A DNA stretch of 64,000 bases, taken from assembly GCF_026241155.1 (NCBI RefSeq), contig NZ_JAPFGP010000011.1, forward strand, positions 1 to 64,000, given 5' to 3'. This DNA is from Paucibacter sp. PLA-PC-4 (GTDB lineage: Bacteria; Pseudomonadota; Gammaproteobacteria; Burkholderiales; Burkholderiaceae_C). Made by a program: the position numbers and the translations under genes. Under the pieces are notes generated by a model, which had not been told where the DNA came from, did not search any database, and saw only the letters and a list, made by a program, of their open reading frames with translations. Shown here piece by piece: positions 1 through 9,530 of the stretch (positions are counted from its first letter, which is position 1; every line of letters starts with the position of its first letter).

Positions 1-407
1 GCGGCCAGGGCATAGTCGGTGGGCTGGGTGGCGCGCACCTCCACGCTGTCGGTGACCACGCCGTCCACCCGCAGCGACACCATTGCGCCGACGCCACCGG
101 CCACGTCCGCGTGGGCGCGCAGGGTCAGCAGGGTCGGTCCGCCGTCGGACAAGGCAGTCGCAGGCGCCGTGACAACGGGAATTAGCACCCTGGCCGTCGT
201 GGTCGCCGTTGCCGTCGTCGCAGCGGACTTGGCCACTGATGTGGCAGAGGTATTCGGCGTGGATTGGAGCGTCGCAGCGACCGGGCCGGCCCCGGCGTCA
301 CTGCTGCCGCCGCCGCTGCTGTAAGCGGCGATCGCTACACAGGCGGCAAAGAGGGCGGCGAAGGAGGCCTTTCGGATCAGCGAGGCGCTGAGGGGCTGTT
401 GCATCAT
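1..407 (-). CDS. Secreted protein, N-terminal part only (runs off left edge)
   Basis: The frame is open from the ATG at 407 (a second in-frame ATG is at 404) to base 1, about 135 residues, so the C-terminus lies outside the window. Residues 1-28 form a signal sequence: R12 and K13, then a hydrophobic Ala/Phe/Leu stretch. It is followed by YSSGGGSSDAG, the kind of linker usually found directly after a lipoprotein cysteine; here residue 29 is Tyr (TAC, 321-323), so no lipid site is visible. After a Thr/Ala-rich linker, residues about 80-135 carry a pattern (TLRAHADVAGGVGAMVSLRV, then DG) that recalls small carbohydrate-binding modules of secreted proteins. Function unknown. Frames on the opposite strand here are shadows. 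Confidence 0.6.
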   Translation of the reverse strand, partial: MMQQPLSASLIRKASFAALFAACVAIAAYSSGGGSSDAGAGPVAATLQSTPNTSATSVAKSAATTATATTTARVLIPVVTAPATALSDGGPTLLTLRAHADVAGGVGAMVSLRVDGVVTDSVEVRATQPTDYALA

Positions 408-733
408 GGTGGTACTACCCAAGGTGAGACTTACAGCACCAGTCGTTGTGCGGAAGATCTGTTGCAGGTATTTTCGGCAGATGGGTGTTTGCATTCAGTG
501 AGATCAAGCACGCTTAGACGTACCAAGGGGTAAGGCATTGCAACGCCGGTGAATTACTACCGCCGCCGGGAGTACCAGTGCACTGTGACCGCATTGCCTC
601 GGCCCTCCAAATAGGGGGCTGCCGTCAGGCATGGGGCCGGTGAGGCCCCGGCTGGGCGAGAATGCCGGGCGCGCTTGGGGCCTTGTCGATGATGGGTCCG
701 CGAGCTGGTCGGTTTGGGTACTGGGAGATTGCG
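408..733. other. Intergenic stretch between divergent genes
   Basis: No coding frame with codon usage like the neighbours was found. A GC-rich hairpin (GGGGCC, five-base loop GGTGA, GGCCCC) lies at 633-649. It has no T-run, so it is not a clear terminator and may sit in the leader of the downstream epimerase gene. Both flanking promoters must lie here, but no convincing -35/-10 pair is visible. Confidence 0.5.
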
Positions 734-1741
734 TTGAAAGTTCTTGTCACCGGCGCCGCCGGCTTTATCGGTATGCATGTCAGCCAGCTGCTTCTGGCGC
801 GGGGCGATCAGGTCGTGGGCCTGGACAATCTGAACAACTATTACGATGTGCAACTCAAGCACGACCGGCTGGCGCGGCTGACGGGCAAGCCGGGCTTCGA
901 GTTCGTCAAGCTCGATGTGGCCGACCGCGAAGGCATGGCCAAGCTGTTCTCCGAGGGGCGCTTCGACCGCGTTGTGCATCTGGCCGCCCAGGCCGGCGTT
1001 CGCTATTCGATCGAGAACCCGCACGCCTATATCGACAGCAATATCGTCGGCTTTACCAACATCCTGGAGGGCTGCCGCCACAGCGGTGTGCAGCACCTGG
1101 CCTATGCGTCGAGCTCCAGCGTCTATGGTGGTAACACGCTGATGCCGTTCTCGGAGCATCACAGCGTTGACCATCCGGTCAGCCTTTACGCGGCCACCAA
1201 GAAGGCCAATGAGCTGATGGCCCATACCTACAGCCATCTGTTCGGCCTGCCGACCACGGGCCTGCGCTTCTTCACGGTCTACGGGCCCTGGGGTCGCCCT
1301 GATATGGCACTATTCCTGTTTACCAAGGCCATCTTGGAAGGCCGCCCCATCAACGTGTTCAACCACGGGAAGATGGTGCGCGACTTCACGTACATCGACG
1401 ACATTGCCGAGGGCGTGGTGCGGGTGCTGGATCGGCCGGCGACGGCCGATCCCGAGTACGACGCAGTCAAGAGCGACCCGGCGCGTTCCAATGTGCCGTA
1501 TCGTGTGTTCAATATCGGCAACCACGCGCCCATCCAGCTGATGGCCTTTGTCGAGGCGATCGAGAAGGCCATCGGTCGCGAGGCGGTGAAGAACTTCATG
1601 CCGCTGCAGGACGGCGATGTGCCGGCCACCCATGCCGATGTCGAGGAACTGGCCGAATGGACTGGCTTCCGGCCGGCGATGCCGGTGCCCGAGGGTGTGG
1701 AGCGCTTTGTCGCCTGGTATAGGGACTATTTCAAGGTGTGA
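734..1741 (+). CDS. UDP-glucuronate 4-epimerase-like NAD-dependent epimerase
   Basis: 335-residue extended short-chain dehydrogenase, predicted to interconvert UDP-glucuronate and UDP-galacturonate in the cytoplasm for exopolysaccharide synthesis. The NAD site VTGAAGFIG (G7, G10, G13) is at the N-terminus, the active site is Y152-x3-K156 in YAATK, and [14 protein letters not shown] is typical of the UDP-GlcA 4-epimerase (CapI/LpsL) branch. I chose the TTG at 734 because GGGAG (723-727) precedes it by six bases and the protein then begins at the expected MKVLVTG; longer upstream starts add about 24 unrelated residues. With UDP-glucose dehydrogenase at 5171 it would make UDP-GalA from UDP-Glc. 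Substrate is inferred from sequence pattern only. Confidence 0.88.
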   Translation: MKVLVTGAAGFIGMHVSQLLLARGDQVVGLDNLNNYYDVQLKHDRLARLTGKPGFEFVKLDVADREGMAKLFSEGRFDRVVHLAAQAGVRYSIENPHAYIDSNIVGFTNILEGCRHSGVQHLAYASSSSVYGGNTLMPFSEHHSVDHPVSLYAATKKANELMAHTYSHLFGLPTTGLRFFTVYGPWGRPDMALFLFTKAILEGRPINVFNHGKMVRDFTYIDDIAEGVVRVLDRPATADPEYDAVKSDPARSNVPYRVFNIGNHAPIQLMAFVEAIEKAIGREAVKNFMPLQDGDVPATHADVEELAEWTGFRPAMPVPEGVERFVAWYRDYFKV

Positions 1742-1795
1742 TCGGCGTGTGTCTGTGTACGATTGGCAACCGCAAGTAATGAGGATGAACCGACC

Positions 1796-2086
1796 ATGAG
1801 GCCTTCCGATGCGCTCCGTTCGCACCGCCTGGCGATACGCCGGGTGGTCGAGGCGCACCATGCGCGCAATGTGCGTGTGTTCGGCTCGGTGGCGCGGGGT
1901 CTGGACACCGAAGGCAGCGATCTTGATCTGCTGGTGGACCCGACGCAGGACACGACGATGTTTGATATTGGTGCGATTCGCCTTGAATTGCGGCAATTGC
2001 TGGGCGTGACGGTGGACGTGGTGACGCCTCATGCCTTGCCGGCCGAGTTTCGGGAGGCTGTGCTGGCTGAGTCTCGACCCGTATGA
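1796..2086 (+). CDS. mntA: MntA-type antitoxin nucleotidyltransferase
   Basis: 96-residue minimal nucleotidyltransferase with GSVARG followed by SDLDLLVD, the family's GSxARG...SDxD metal and nucleotide site. Characterised MntA antitoxins add AMP to a tyrosine of the partner HepT and so silence it. The gene overlaps hepT by four bases (ATGA at 2083-2086), the normal antitoxin-toxin order. The start at 1796 follows GAGGA at 1781; an earlier in-frame start at 1763 would add eleven residues without a better ribosome site. It sits between two exopolysaccharide genes, an unusual place for such a module. Confidence 0.85.
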   Translation: MRPSDALRSHRLAIRRVVEAHHARNVRVFGSVARGLDTEGSDLDLLVDPTQDTTMFDIGAIRLELRQLLGVTVDVVTPHALPAEFREAVLAESRPV

Positions 2087-2439
2087 GCCGGCACCCTCAA
2101 CGCTTGTCCGACTACCTGGGCCATATTCTCGACGCCATCGACCGCATCTTGCGCTACACCGCCGATCTGGACGAGGCGGGATTTCTGGCCAGCGAGATGG
2201 TGCAGGACGCGGTGATTCGAAACTTTGAGATTGTTGGTGAGGCGTGCCGCAATATCGAGCGGCATTGCGAGAGCTTCGCGCTCGCCCATCCCGAGTTGCC
2301 GCTGGCGGTGGCGTATGAGATGCGCAACGCATTGGCGCATGGATACTTCAGCGTGGACTTGCGGATCGTCTGGAAGACGATTCACGCGGATCTGCCGCAC
2401 CTGCAGAACTTGGTGCGGACTCTCAAGCAGGGCTTGTGA
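2083..2439 (+). CDS. hepT: HepT-type HEPN ribonuclease toxin
   Basis: 118-residue all-helical HEPN (DUF86) protein. It has the complete RX4HXY motif, RNALAHGY (R then NALA, H, G, Y), near residues 86-93. In the family, R and H form the RNase site of the HEPN dimer, and the Tyr is what MntA AMPylates. Translationally coupled to mntA. Both key motifs are intact, so the module may be active. It could stabilise the locus or act in defence; the sequence does not decide between these. Confidence 0.87.
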   Translation: MSRHPQRLSDYLGHILDAIDRILRYTADLDEAGFLASEMVQDAVIRNFEIVGEACRNIERHCESFALAHPELPLAVAYEMRNALAHGYFSVDLRIVWKTIHADLPHLQNLVRTLKQGL

Positions 2440-2612
2440 GCACGGATCTTGCGGCCCTGTGGGTTGTCACGCTCGCTGCTTCGGTGAAATGCCGTTACAA
2501 ACTCATCGCCAACTCCTGAGCTTGGCCGCCTTCCATCGGAGACGATGCGGCTGTCAACAGGGTGCGATGGGCTGCACTCAGCATTTTTGAACTGTTTTTT
2601 AGGGAGTCCCCG

Positions 2613-3716
2613 ATGGCAAAAGCAATGATTCTGGCTGCAGGCCAAGGCACGCGGGTGAGGCCGCTGACCAAGCACACACCTAAGCCGATGGTACCCATCC
2701 TGGGCAAGCCGGTGATGGCCTATCTGATCGAGCATCTGGCGCGCTATGACGTCAAGCAGATCATGGTCAACGTGGCCTTTATGCACTGGAAGATCGAGAA
2801 CTACTTTGGCGACGGCGAGCGCTGGGGTGTGGAGCTGGGCTATAGCTACGAAGGTGTGCGGGAGCAGGGCGAGGTGGTGTGCAAGCCGGTCGGCTCGGCC
2901 GGCGGCATGCGCAAGATCCAGGATTTCGGCGGCTTCTTCGATGAGACCTTCATCGTGCTGTGTGGGGACGCCATCATCGACCTCGACATTGAGGCCGCGC
3001 TGGCCGAACACAAGGCCAAGGGCGCGCTTGCCAGTGTTGTGACCTTGGATGTGCCGCGATCGGAGACCAAGAACTACGGCATCGTCGTGGCCGATGTCGA
3101 CGGCCGGGTGACCTCCTTTCAGGAAAAACCCAAGCCCGAGGAAGCCAAGAGCACCTTGGCCTCCACCGGCATCTACATCTTCGAGCCGGCGGTGCTGGAC
3201 CTGATCCCGCCGGGCCGCGAGTTCGATATCGGCAGCGATCTGTTCCCGCTGCTGGTCGAGAAGGGCTTGCCCTTCTTTGCGCAGAACCGGCCCTTCGAGT
3301 GGATCGATATCGGGCGGGTGGCGGACTATTGGGCAGTGACGCAGCGGGTCCTGGCCGGCGAGGTGGCACAGATGCAGGTGCCTGGCCGCGAGGTGCGTCC
3401 GCAGGTGTGGGTGGGCCTGAATACCTCTGTGGACTGGGATAAGGTACAGATCGAGGGGCCGGTATACATCGGCTCGAACGTGCGCATCGAGGCCGGCGCC
3501 AAGGTTGTGGGTCCGACCTGGATCGGCCACGGCTCACATCTGCGCGGTGGCTGCACGGTGGAGCGCTCGGTGCTGATCGAGCACACCCGAATTGGCGAGG
3601 GTATGCTGGTTCAGGAGATGATCATGTCACCGCAGTACTGCGTGGACCGCAGTGGCCACACCAGCTATGTGGGCGATGAGGTCACCCCGCTGCGCTGGGG
3701 CGACGCGCGCGCATAA
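2613..3716 (+). CDS. NDP-sugar pyrophosphorylase with left-handed beta-helix tail
   Basis: 367 residues. The N-terminal nucleotidyltransferase fold has ILAAGQGTRVRPLT (residues 6-19) and TPKPMVPILGKP, the nucleotide loop and the lysine of the family; FQEKP occurs mid-domain. The C-terminal 110 residues contain hexapeptide-type repeats (YIGSNVRIEAGAKVVGPTWI), a left-handed beta-helix as in GDP-mannose and glucose-1-phosphate pyrophosphorylases. It would activate a sugar 1-phosphate for polysaccharide assembly. Which sugar is not clear: a separate ManC (10608) and RfbA (7741) already cover GDP-Man and dTDP-Glc. AGGGAG at 2601-2606 sets the ATG at 2613. Confidence 0.83.
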   Translation: MAKAMILAAGQGTRVRPLTKHTPKPMVPILGKPVMAYLIEHLARYDVKQIMVNVAFMHWKIENYFGDGERWGVELGYSYEGVREQGEVVCKPVGSAGGMRKIQDFGGFFDETFIVLCGDAIIDLDIEAALAEHKAKGALASVVTLDVPRSETKNYGIVVADVDGRVTSFQEKPKPEEAKSTLASTGIYIFEPAVLDLIPPGREFDIGSDLFPLLVEKGLPFFAQNRPFEWIDIGRVADYWAVTQRVLAGEVAQMQVPGREVRPQVWVGLNTSVDWDKVQIEGPVYIGSNVRIEAGAKVVGPTWIGHGSHLRGGCTVERSVLIEHTRIGEGMLVQEMIMSPQYCVDRSGHTSYVGDEVTPLRWGDARA

Positions 3717-4105
3717 GAGTTCGGCTTTCGCGTGCAAGACCCGCGCGGGTTGGCTGATGGCCAATGCAGACCTGTTTGACAGCACAGCCTATGTGCAGAC
3801 CAGCGACATCAGCCGCGCCGGTCGGCCCGCTCGCCCTTTTGCCTGATGGCCGTCGTGCGAGATCGACGTCAAGGTCAGCCTGGAGGTCGCGCAAAAGAGC
3901 AGGTTGATGAGAGGGGCCACTTCAATCCCCGGCAACCCGTCCGACGGACACACGCTGACACAGCAACCGGCGCAGACTGATGTGCTGCTTCATGGCATTC
4001 ATTGGCGTGGCGCCCAAGGTTGCAGCCGTCGAGCTGTTAGGGATGCGCGGCCGGTCAAGACGTCCGTATGCTGCGACACGTCGTCCGCTACGCGAGTTCA
4101 AATAG
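3717..4105. other. Intergenic stretch before a PEP-CTERM gene
   Basis: No supported gene. Short frames on both strands lack ribosome sites and resemble nothing I know. A sigma-54-like pair (TGGCGC at 4008, TTGCA at 4020) is one base too widely spaced for the consensus, so I do not call it a promoter. Confidence 0.4.
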
Positions 4106-4963
4106 ATGAAGTCGAAAACCTGCTTGGCAACCTGCGCCGCAATATTGAGCCTGCCCTGCAGTTTTGCGGTCGCCGAAGCGACCGCCTCGGTCCGGACTAG
4201 CCCTTTGGTAGTGACGCTCGTCGATCTGGATGAGCTGGATGGCATCACGCCATCGATCTCCTTTGAGCCCACCGGCGCTCTTAGCAGTTATGCGTTCGTC
4301 CGAGCCCGCGACCAGATCCGAGGTACGGAAGTGGCCGACTACAGGAATTTCGATGCATGGGGGTCAGCCGAGATGGCGGCTGCGCTGCCCTGGGCCACTG
4401 CGTCGGCCGAAGTGATATCGGCCGGCACGCCGGCAGGTTCGACGTTTACTGCAAGCGGCTCGGCGCGAGGCGCCGGCGAAGACGGACAGTTCTTTTTCGA
4501 TGCGTACATCAACCCATCGGACCCGGCAGCTGTCTTCACGCTGTCGCCGAACACAGTTGTACAGATCAGCCTGTCGAGCACCCTGAGCACGACGGCAAGC
4601 TTTGCGCTGAATTCAAAGGATGGGAAAGAGACTGCTGACGCTCTCGTGTCTCTCTTGGTCTATGGCACGGAACCAAATGGCGTCGACGTTCAATGGGACT
4701 ACGACGCCCATTATCTGCGGTCAGGGTACGTCAGCGGCTTGGCAAGCGCTGCTGGAACCGAGACGCTCACGGTCTCGTTCTCGAACCAGACCAACGCCGC
4801 TCGGCTGGGTAATTTCAGTCTACAAGCATGGGCGTGGGGCTCCAGTCAGGTCACGGTTGTTCCGGAGCCAGCGACATACGTTATGTCGCTGGCTGGTCTG
4901 GCATTGCTTTGTGCCCTGCGGCGTGCTCGGCACGGGCGTGGGCTTGCCCGCAGCCCTGCGTAA
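4106..4963 (+). CDS. PEP-CTERM sorting domain protein
   Basis: 285-residue exported protein. Residues 1-25 are a signal peptide (K2, K4, hydrophobic core, AVAEA). The middle is a low-cysteine, Ser/Thr/Ala-rich beta-type region without known enzymatic motifs. The C-terminus holds VPEPATYVMSLAGLALL followed by an Arg-rich tail: PEP motif, transmembrane helix, basic cluster. In the PEP-CTERM/exosortase system this tail is cut by an exosortase and the protein goes to the cell surface, usually with exopolysaccharide. It lies within the exopolysaccharide locus, matching that link. No exosortase gene is in this window. Confidence 0.85.
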   Translation: MKSKTCLATCAAILSLPCSFAVAEATASVRTSPLVVTLVDLDELDGITPSISFEPTGALSSYAFVRARDQIRGTEVADYRNFDAWGSAEMAAALPWATASAEVISAGTPAGSTFTASGSARGAGEDGQFFFDAYINPSDPAAVFTLSPNTVVQISLSSTLSTTASFALNSKDGKETADALVSLLVYGTEPNGVDVQWDYDAHYLRSGYVSGLASAAGTETLTVSFSNQTNAARLGNFSLQAWAWGSSQVTVVPEPATYVMSLAGLALLCALRRARHGRGLARSPA

Positions 4964-5170
4964 GATCGCCCAAATGGCATCGGAACGCTGCATTGATCTC
5001 CCAGCTCGACGCGCGCCTGACCATATGAAAGTTTGCTGAGCGGCCAAGACAGCTGAGCTGAGCTTTTCGGGCCACTCCGGGCTTTAAAGCGGGTCGCTGC
5101 CGCTGCCATCGCGCTGACATATGGCCTAGCTACTCTGAGGTGATTCAACACCCCAGCGAGAGCACGCGCG

Positions 5171-6505
5171 ATGAAGGTCACGACAGTGGGTACCGGCTAT
5201 GTGGGCCTGGTCACGGGCGCTTGCCTGGCGGAGATGGGCAACCATGTGCTGTGCCTGGATGTGGACGCTGCCAAGATCGCGCGGCTGGAGATGGGCGAGA
5301 TCCCTATTCATGAGCCGGGCCTGCTGGAGGTGGTGCGGCGCAATGTGGCGGCAGGTCGGCTGCAGTTCACGACCGATGTGGACCGGGCGGTGCACCACGG
5401 CACGATGATGTTTTTGGCGGTCGGCACGCCGCCGGGCGAGGACGGCTCGGCCGATCTGCAGTATGTGCTGGCGGCCGCACGCGCGATCGGGGCGCGCATG
5501 ACCGACTACAAGGTCATCGTCGACAAGAGTACGGTGCCGGTGGGCACGGCCGACCGGGTCCGTACGGCGATTGCCGAGGAGTTGGCGCGGCGCGGTGTCG
5601 AGCTTGCATTCGCGGTGGTATCTAACCCCGAGTTCCTCAAGGAGGGGGCGGCGGTGGAGGACTTCATGCGGCCCGATCGCATCATCATCGGCTCCGACGA
5701 CGAGCAGGCCACGCTCTTGATGCGGGCCATCTACGCGCCCTTCACCCGCAACCACGACCGCCTGTTGGTGATGGATGTGCGCAGCGCCGAGTTCAGCAAG
5801 TACGCGGCCAACGCGATGCTTGCTACTCGCATCAGCTTCATGAACGAGCTGGCCCTGCTGGCCGAGCAGCTGGGCGCAGACATCGAGCTGGTGCGCCGCG
5901 GCATTGGCTCCGACCCGCGCATCGGCTATCAGTTTCTCTATGCCGGTGCCGGCTATGGCGGCTCCTGCTTTCCGAAGGATGTGAAGGCCCTTGTGCGTGC
6001 TGCCGGTGATGCCGGCATCCCCTTGAGGGTGCTGGCGGCGGTCGAGGCGGCCAACGAGCGACAGAAGCTGCTGATGGTGGACAAGATCGTGGCGCGTTTC
6101 GGCGCCGACCTGAGCGGCCGCCATCTGGCGCTGTGGGGCCTGGCCTTCAAGCCCGATACCGACGATATGCGCGAGGCGCCAAGCCTGGTGATCGTGCGGG
6201 AGCTGCTGCGGCGCGGTGCCACGGTGGCGGCCTATGACCCGGTGGCCACCGAAGAGGCTGCCCGGGTGCTGGGCAACTTGCCTGGCCTGAGTTTCGCCAG
6301 CCGAGCAGACGAGGTGTTGGAAGGCGCAGACGCGTTGGTGCTGGTGACCGAATGGAAGGAGTTCCGCACGCCGGACTTCGAGTGCATCAAAAGCAGCCTG
6401 AAGCAGCCGGTGGTGTTCGATGGCCGCAATGTCTGGGAGCCCGCGTTGATGAAGACGCTGGGCATTGAGCACCACGGCATCGGGCGGGGGACGGTGGCGG
6501 GCTGA
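5171..6505 (+). CDS. ugd: UDP-glucose 6-dehydrogenase
   Basis: 444 residues, normal for the family. Oxidises UDP-glucose to UDP-glucuronate with two NAD+. N-terminal Rossmann site is [11 protein letters not shown] (residues 6-16); KSTVPVGT lies in the dinucleotide domain; the catalytic cysteine is C266 in [10 protein letters not shown]; the C-terminal UDP-binding domain has [17 protein letters not shown]. The ATG at 5171 follows GAGAG. Feeds UDP-GlcA to the epimerase at 734 and to polymer synthesis. Convergent with the reverse-strand sugar operon ending at 6521. Confidence 0.95.
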   Translation: MKVTTVGTGYVGLVTGACLAEMGNHVLCLDVDAAKIARLEMGEIPIHEPGLLEVVRRNVAAGRLQFTTDVDRAVHHGTMMFLAVGTPPGEDGSADLQYVLAAARAIGARMTDYKVIVDKSTVPVGTADRVRTAIAEELARRGVELAFAVVSNPEFLKEGAAVEDFMRPDRIIIGSDDEQATLLMRAIYAPFTRNHDRLLVMDVRSAEFSKYAANAMLATRISFMNELALLAEQLGADIELVRRGIGSDPRIGYQFLYAGAGYGGSCFPKDVKALVRAAGDAGIPLRVLAAVEAANERQKLLMVDKIVARFGADLSGRHLALWGLAFKPDTDDMREAPSLVIVRELLRRGATVAAYDPVATEEAARVLGNLPGLSFASRADEVLEGADALVLVTEWKEFRTPDFECIKSSLKQPVVFDGRNVWEPALMKTLGIEHHGIGRGTVAG

Positions 6506-6520
6506 AGGCTCGCCGGCCGG

Positions 6521-7123
6521 CTACTTCTTCGGGCAGCTCGCGCCTACCCAGGTCTGGGTGCCTTCCATGCTCATCGTGTACAGGCCTTTGGCCGTCGGTT
6601 TGACGCCTGGGATCTCGGCGGCCTTGGGATAGTTGCCGGTGCCGCTGAAGCTGCTGCGGGCGCTGGTCTCGCTGAGGGCGGTGTAGCTGCCCTCGATGTC
6701 ACCGGTATAGCCATCGGGGTCTTCGCAGCGGCCCTTCATGCTGACAGTGTTGCCGCTGACCTTGGTGATCTGGTAGCGGCACTGCGGGGTTTCTTTGTGC
6801 ATGCGTGCCAGCATGGCCTGCGGGTCCTTCAACTCGGCGGACTCGGCTGCCGTCAGGCATTCCGTCTGCCCGCTGCCTTGCTGGGCCTTCATCATGGCCT
6901 CGACCTGTGCGCGCTGGGCCGGCGGCACGCTTTTGAGCATCTCCGCCTGTGCCTGGCGCATCGTGGCCATGATGTCCTGGCCATTGACCAGGATCTTGCC
7001 TTCGCTTTTCCACAGGCCGGGCCGGGGCGTGATGCTGAGGGTTTGCGCGGCTGCCGCGCCGGCCGTGCAGGCAAGCAGCAGGGCAGCGATGCGTGCCATC
7101 CGGCAGCTCATGATTGACTTCAT
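6521..7123 (-). CDS. DUF3617-type exported protein
   Basis: 200 residues with a signal peptide (MARIAALLLACTAGAAAA, residues 9-26, cut near AQT). The body begins ITPRPGLWKSEGKILVNG and has paired cysteines (ECLT, QCRY, GRCED, ASCPKK), the arrangement of DUF3617 periplasmic proteins, whose role is not established. AGGGAGA precedes the ATG at 7123. It is the last gene of the reverse sugar operon, 54 bases after rfbC, and may be co-transcribed, though its link to polysaccharide is unproven. Confidence 0.8.
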   Translation of the reverse strand: MKSIMSCRMARIAALLLACTAGAAAAQTLSITPRPGLWKSEGKILVNGQDIMATMRQAQAEMLKSVPPAQRAQVEAMMKAQQGSGQTECLTAAESAELKDPQAMLARMHKETPQCRYQITKVSGNTVSMKGRCEDPDGYTGDIEGSYTALSETSARSSFSGTGNYPKAAEIPGVKPTAKGLYTMSMEGTQTWVGASCPKK

Positions 7124-7177
7124 CTGCGAGTCTCCCTGGGTTGTGGGCCGGCCGGCCCAGTGGTGAATGCTTGGGCT

Positions 7178-7729
7178 TCAGTCGAAGTACTTGGCCTCAG
7201 CCAGCAGCGGCGCTTTTGCATCCTTCTCGGCCAGCAGCGGCGCTACGCCAGTGGCGGGCCACTGGATGCCGATGGCCGTATCGTCCCAGCGCACGCAGCC
7301 CTCGGCCTGCGGCGCATAGGTGTCGGTGGTTTTGTAGAGGAAGTCTGCCGTCTCGCTGAGCACCAGAAAACCATGGGCGAAGCCGGGCGGTATCCACAGC
7401 TGCTTGTGGTTCTCGGCCGTCAGCTCCACGCCTTCCCAGCGCCCGAAATTGGGGCTGGACTTGCGCATGTCCACGGCCACATCGAAGACCGCGCCGCTGA
7501 CCACCCGCACCAGCTTGCCCTGGGCATGGGGCGGCAGCTGGTAATGCAGGCCGCGCAGCACACCGCGGGCCGAGCGGGAGTGGTTGTCCTGCACGAAGCG
7601 CACGTCGTAGCCGACCGCCTTGTTGAAGACGGCCTCGTTCCAGCTCTCGGTGAAGAAGCCGCGGGCGTCGCCGAAGACCTTGGGTTCAACGATCAGGACT
7701 TCGGGCAGGGAGGTGGGGGTGATCTTCAT
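7178..7729 (-). CDS. rfbC: dTDP-4-dehydrorhamnose 3,5-epimerase
   Basis: 183-residue cupin enzyme, the usual RfbC length. Epimerises dTDP-4-keto-6-deoxyglucose at C3 and C5. Seen: EPKVFGDARGFFTESW near residue 15, QDNHSRSARGVLRGLHYQ containing the catalytic His, and IPPGFAHGFLVLSE. Eleven bases downstream of rfbA on the same strand, closing the rfbBDAC set. Confidence 0.95.
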   Translation of the reverse strand: MKITPTSLPEVLIVEPKVFGDARGFFTESWNEAVFNKAVGYDVRFVQDNHSRSARGVLRGLHYQLPPHAQGKLVRVVSGAVFDVAVDMRKSSPNFGRWEGVELTAENHKQLWIPPGFAHGFLVLSETADFLYKTTDTYAPQAEGCVRWDDTAIGIQWPATGVAPLLAEKDAKAPLLAEAKYFD

Positions 7730-7740
7730 CGGGTAGCCGC

Positions 7741-8625
7741 TCAGAAAGCGCGGTCGTTCAGGAGTTTTTGCAGGTATTGACCGTAGCCGTTCTTCAAGAG
7801 CGGCTTGGCCAGCGCTTCGAGCTGCTCGGCCGTGATCCAGCCGGAGCGGAAGGCGATCTCCTCGGGGCAGGCGACCTTCAGGCCCTGGCGCTTCTCCAGC
7901 GTGGCGATGAACTGGCCGGCCTCGAGCAGGCTGTCATGGGTGCCGGTGTCCAGCCAGGCATAGCCGCGGCCCATGATCTCGACCTGCAACTGACCCTGCT
8001 TCAGGTACTGGGCGTTGACGTCCGTGATCTCCAGCTCGCCACGCGGGCTGGGTTTGATCGCAGCGGCGATATCGCAGACCTGCTCATCGTAGAAGTACAG
8101 GCCGGTGACCGCGTAATTGCTCTTCGGGGCCTTGGGCTTTTCTTCGATGGACAGGGCCTGCTGCTGCGCGTCGAACTCGACCACGCCGTAGCGCTCGGGG
8201 TCGGTGACGTGATAGGCGAACACGCTGGCGCCGCTGGTCTGCGCGGTGGCGTTGCTCAACAGGCCCTGGAAGTCATGGCCGTAATAGATGTTGTCGCCCA
8301 GCACCAGGGCGCTGGGGGCGCCGTCGATGAACTCCTTGCCAAGGATGAAGGCCTGGGCAAGGCCGTCGGGGCTGGGCTGCACGCAGTAGCTGATGTTCAG
8401 ACCCCAGCGGCTGCCGTCGCCCAGCAGCGCTTCGAAGCGCGGGGTGTCCTGCGGCGTGCTGATCAAGAGGATGTCGCGGATGCCGGCCAGCATCAGGGTA
8501 GACAGCGGGTAATAGACCATCGGCTTGTCATAGACCGGCAGCAGTTGCTTGCTCATCGCCAAGGTGGCGGGGTGCAGCCGGGTGCCGGAGCCACCGGCGA
8601 GGATGATGCCTTTGCGGTTCTTCAT
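7741..8625 (-). CDS. rfbA: Glucose-1-phosphate thymidylyltransferase
   Basis: 294 residues. Makes dTDP-glucose from dTTP and glucose 1-phosphate, the first step of dTDP-rhamnose synthesis. The N-terminus [14 protein letters not shown] is the nucleotide loop; [17 protein letters not shown] and [17 protein letters not shown] are family signatures. I start at 8625, where AAGGGAA sits just upstream and the protein begins MKNRKG; an upstream in-frame ATG at 8679 would intrude into rfbD. Confidence 0.95.
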   Translation of the reverse strand: MKNRKGIILAGGSGTRLHPATLAMSKQLLPVYDKPMVYYPLSTLMLAGIRDILLISTPQDTPRFEALLGDGSRWGLNISYCVQPSPDGLAQAFILGKEFIDGAPSALVLGDNIYYGHDFQGLLSNATAQTSGASVFAYHVTDPERYGVVEFDAQQQALSIEEKPKAPKSNYAVTGLYFYDEQVCDIAAAIKPSPRGELEITDVNAQYLKQGQLQVEIMGRGYAWLDTGTHDSLLEAGQFIATLEKRQGLKVACPEEIAFRSGWITAEQLEALAKPLLKNGYGQYLQKLLNDRAF

Positions 8626-8636
8626 CAGAATTCCCT

Positions 8637-9518
8637 TCAGAGTATTTCGTGGAGCATGCGCTCGACGCCCTGGCGCCAATGCGGCAGGGTCAGGCCAAAG
8701 CGCTGCTGCAGCTTGGCGTTGGCCAGGCGCGAGTTCAGTGGGCGCTTAGCCGGGGTCGGGTAGTCGCTCGTAGGAATGGCCAGCACCTGATCGGGCGCGA
8801 CCTTGATGGGCTTGCCGCGCGCTCTGGCGAACTCGATCACATGCTGCGCATAGGCATGCCAGCTGGTCTCGCCGCTGGCCACCGCGTGATAGGTGCCGGC
8901 CAGCGCGGGCTGAGCTCGGGTGGCGCGGATCATGTGGGCGCTGAGGTCGGCCAGCAGATCGGCGCCGGTGGGGGCGCCGATCTGGTCGGCAATCACCTTG
9001 AGCTGTTCGCGCTCCGCCGCCAGCCGCAGCATGGTCTTGGCGAAGTTGCCGCCGCGTGCCGCATAGACCCAACTGGTACGCAGGATCAGGTGCTGGCAGC
9101 CGCTGGCACGTATGGCCTGCTCGCCATCGAGCTTGGTTCGGCCGTAGACGCTCAGCGGTGCGGTCGGCGCGTCTTCGGCGCGGGCTTCGCTGCCGCTGCC
9201 GTCGAACACGTAGTCGGTGCTGTAATGCAGCAGCAGCGCGCCTAGGGCCTTGGCTTCCAGCGCCAGCCGGGCCGGAGCCAGGGTGTTGATCTGGCGGGCC
9301 AGCTCGGGCTCGCTCTCAGCCTTGTCGACGGCGGTGTAAGCGGCTGCATTGACGATGACTTGCGGCGCCTGGGCGCGTACGGTCGCTGTCAGCGCCTCGG
9401 TGTTGGCGAGGTCAGCACCTTCATGGCGGTCCAGCGCGACCAGCTCGCCCAGGGGGCTGAGGGCGCGCTGCAGCTCCCAGCCGACCTGGCCGTTCTTGCC
9501 CAGCAGCAAAATTTTCAT
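8637..9518 (-). CDS. rfbD: dTDP-4-dehydrorhamnose reductase
   Basis: 293 residues. NAD(P)H-dependent last step to dTDP-L-rhamnose. Rossmann motif [13 protein letters not shown] at residues 4-16; [10 protein letters not shown] and YGRTKLDGE (catalytic Tyr and Lys) follow, then [14 protein letters not shown]. Separated from rfbA by 11 bases and from rfbB by 12, so the block is one transcription unit. Confidence 0.95.
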   Translation of the reverse strand: MKILLLGKNGQVGWELQRALSPLGELVALDRHEGADLANTEALTATVRAQAPQVIVNAAAYTAVDKAESEPELARQINTLAPARLALEAKALGALLLHYSTDYVFDGSGSEARAEDAPTAPLSVYGRTKLDGEQAIRASGCQHLILRTSWVYAARGGNFAKTMLRLAAEREQLKVIADQIGAPTGADLLADLSAHMIRATRAQPALAGTYHAVASGETSWHAYAQHVIEFARARGKPIKVAPDQVLAIPTSDYPTPAKRPLNSRLANAKLQQRFGLTLPHWRQGVERMLHEIL

Positions 9519-9530
9519 GCGTTTTGTTCC

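Noticed and set aside
4008-4024. Sigma-54-like promoter (TGGCGC ... TTGCA) before the PEP-CTERM gene
   Set aside because: The distance between the GG and GC elements is 13 bases, one more than the consensus allows.
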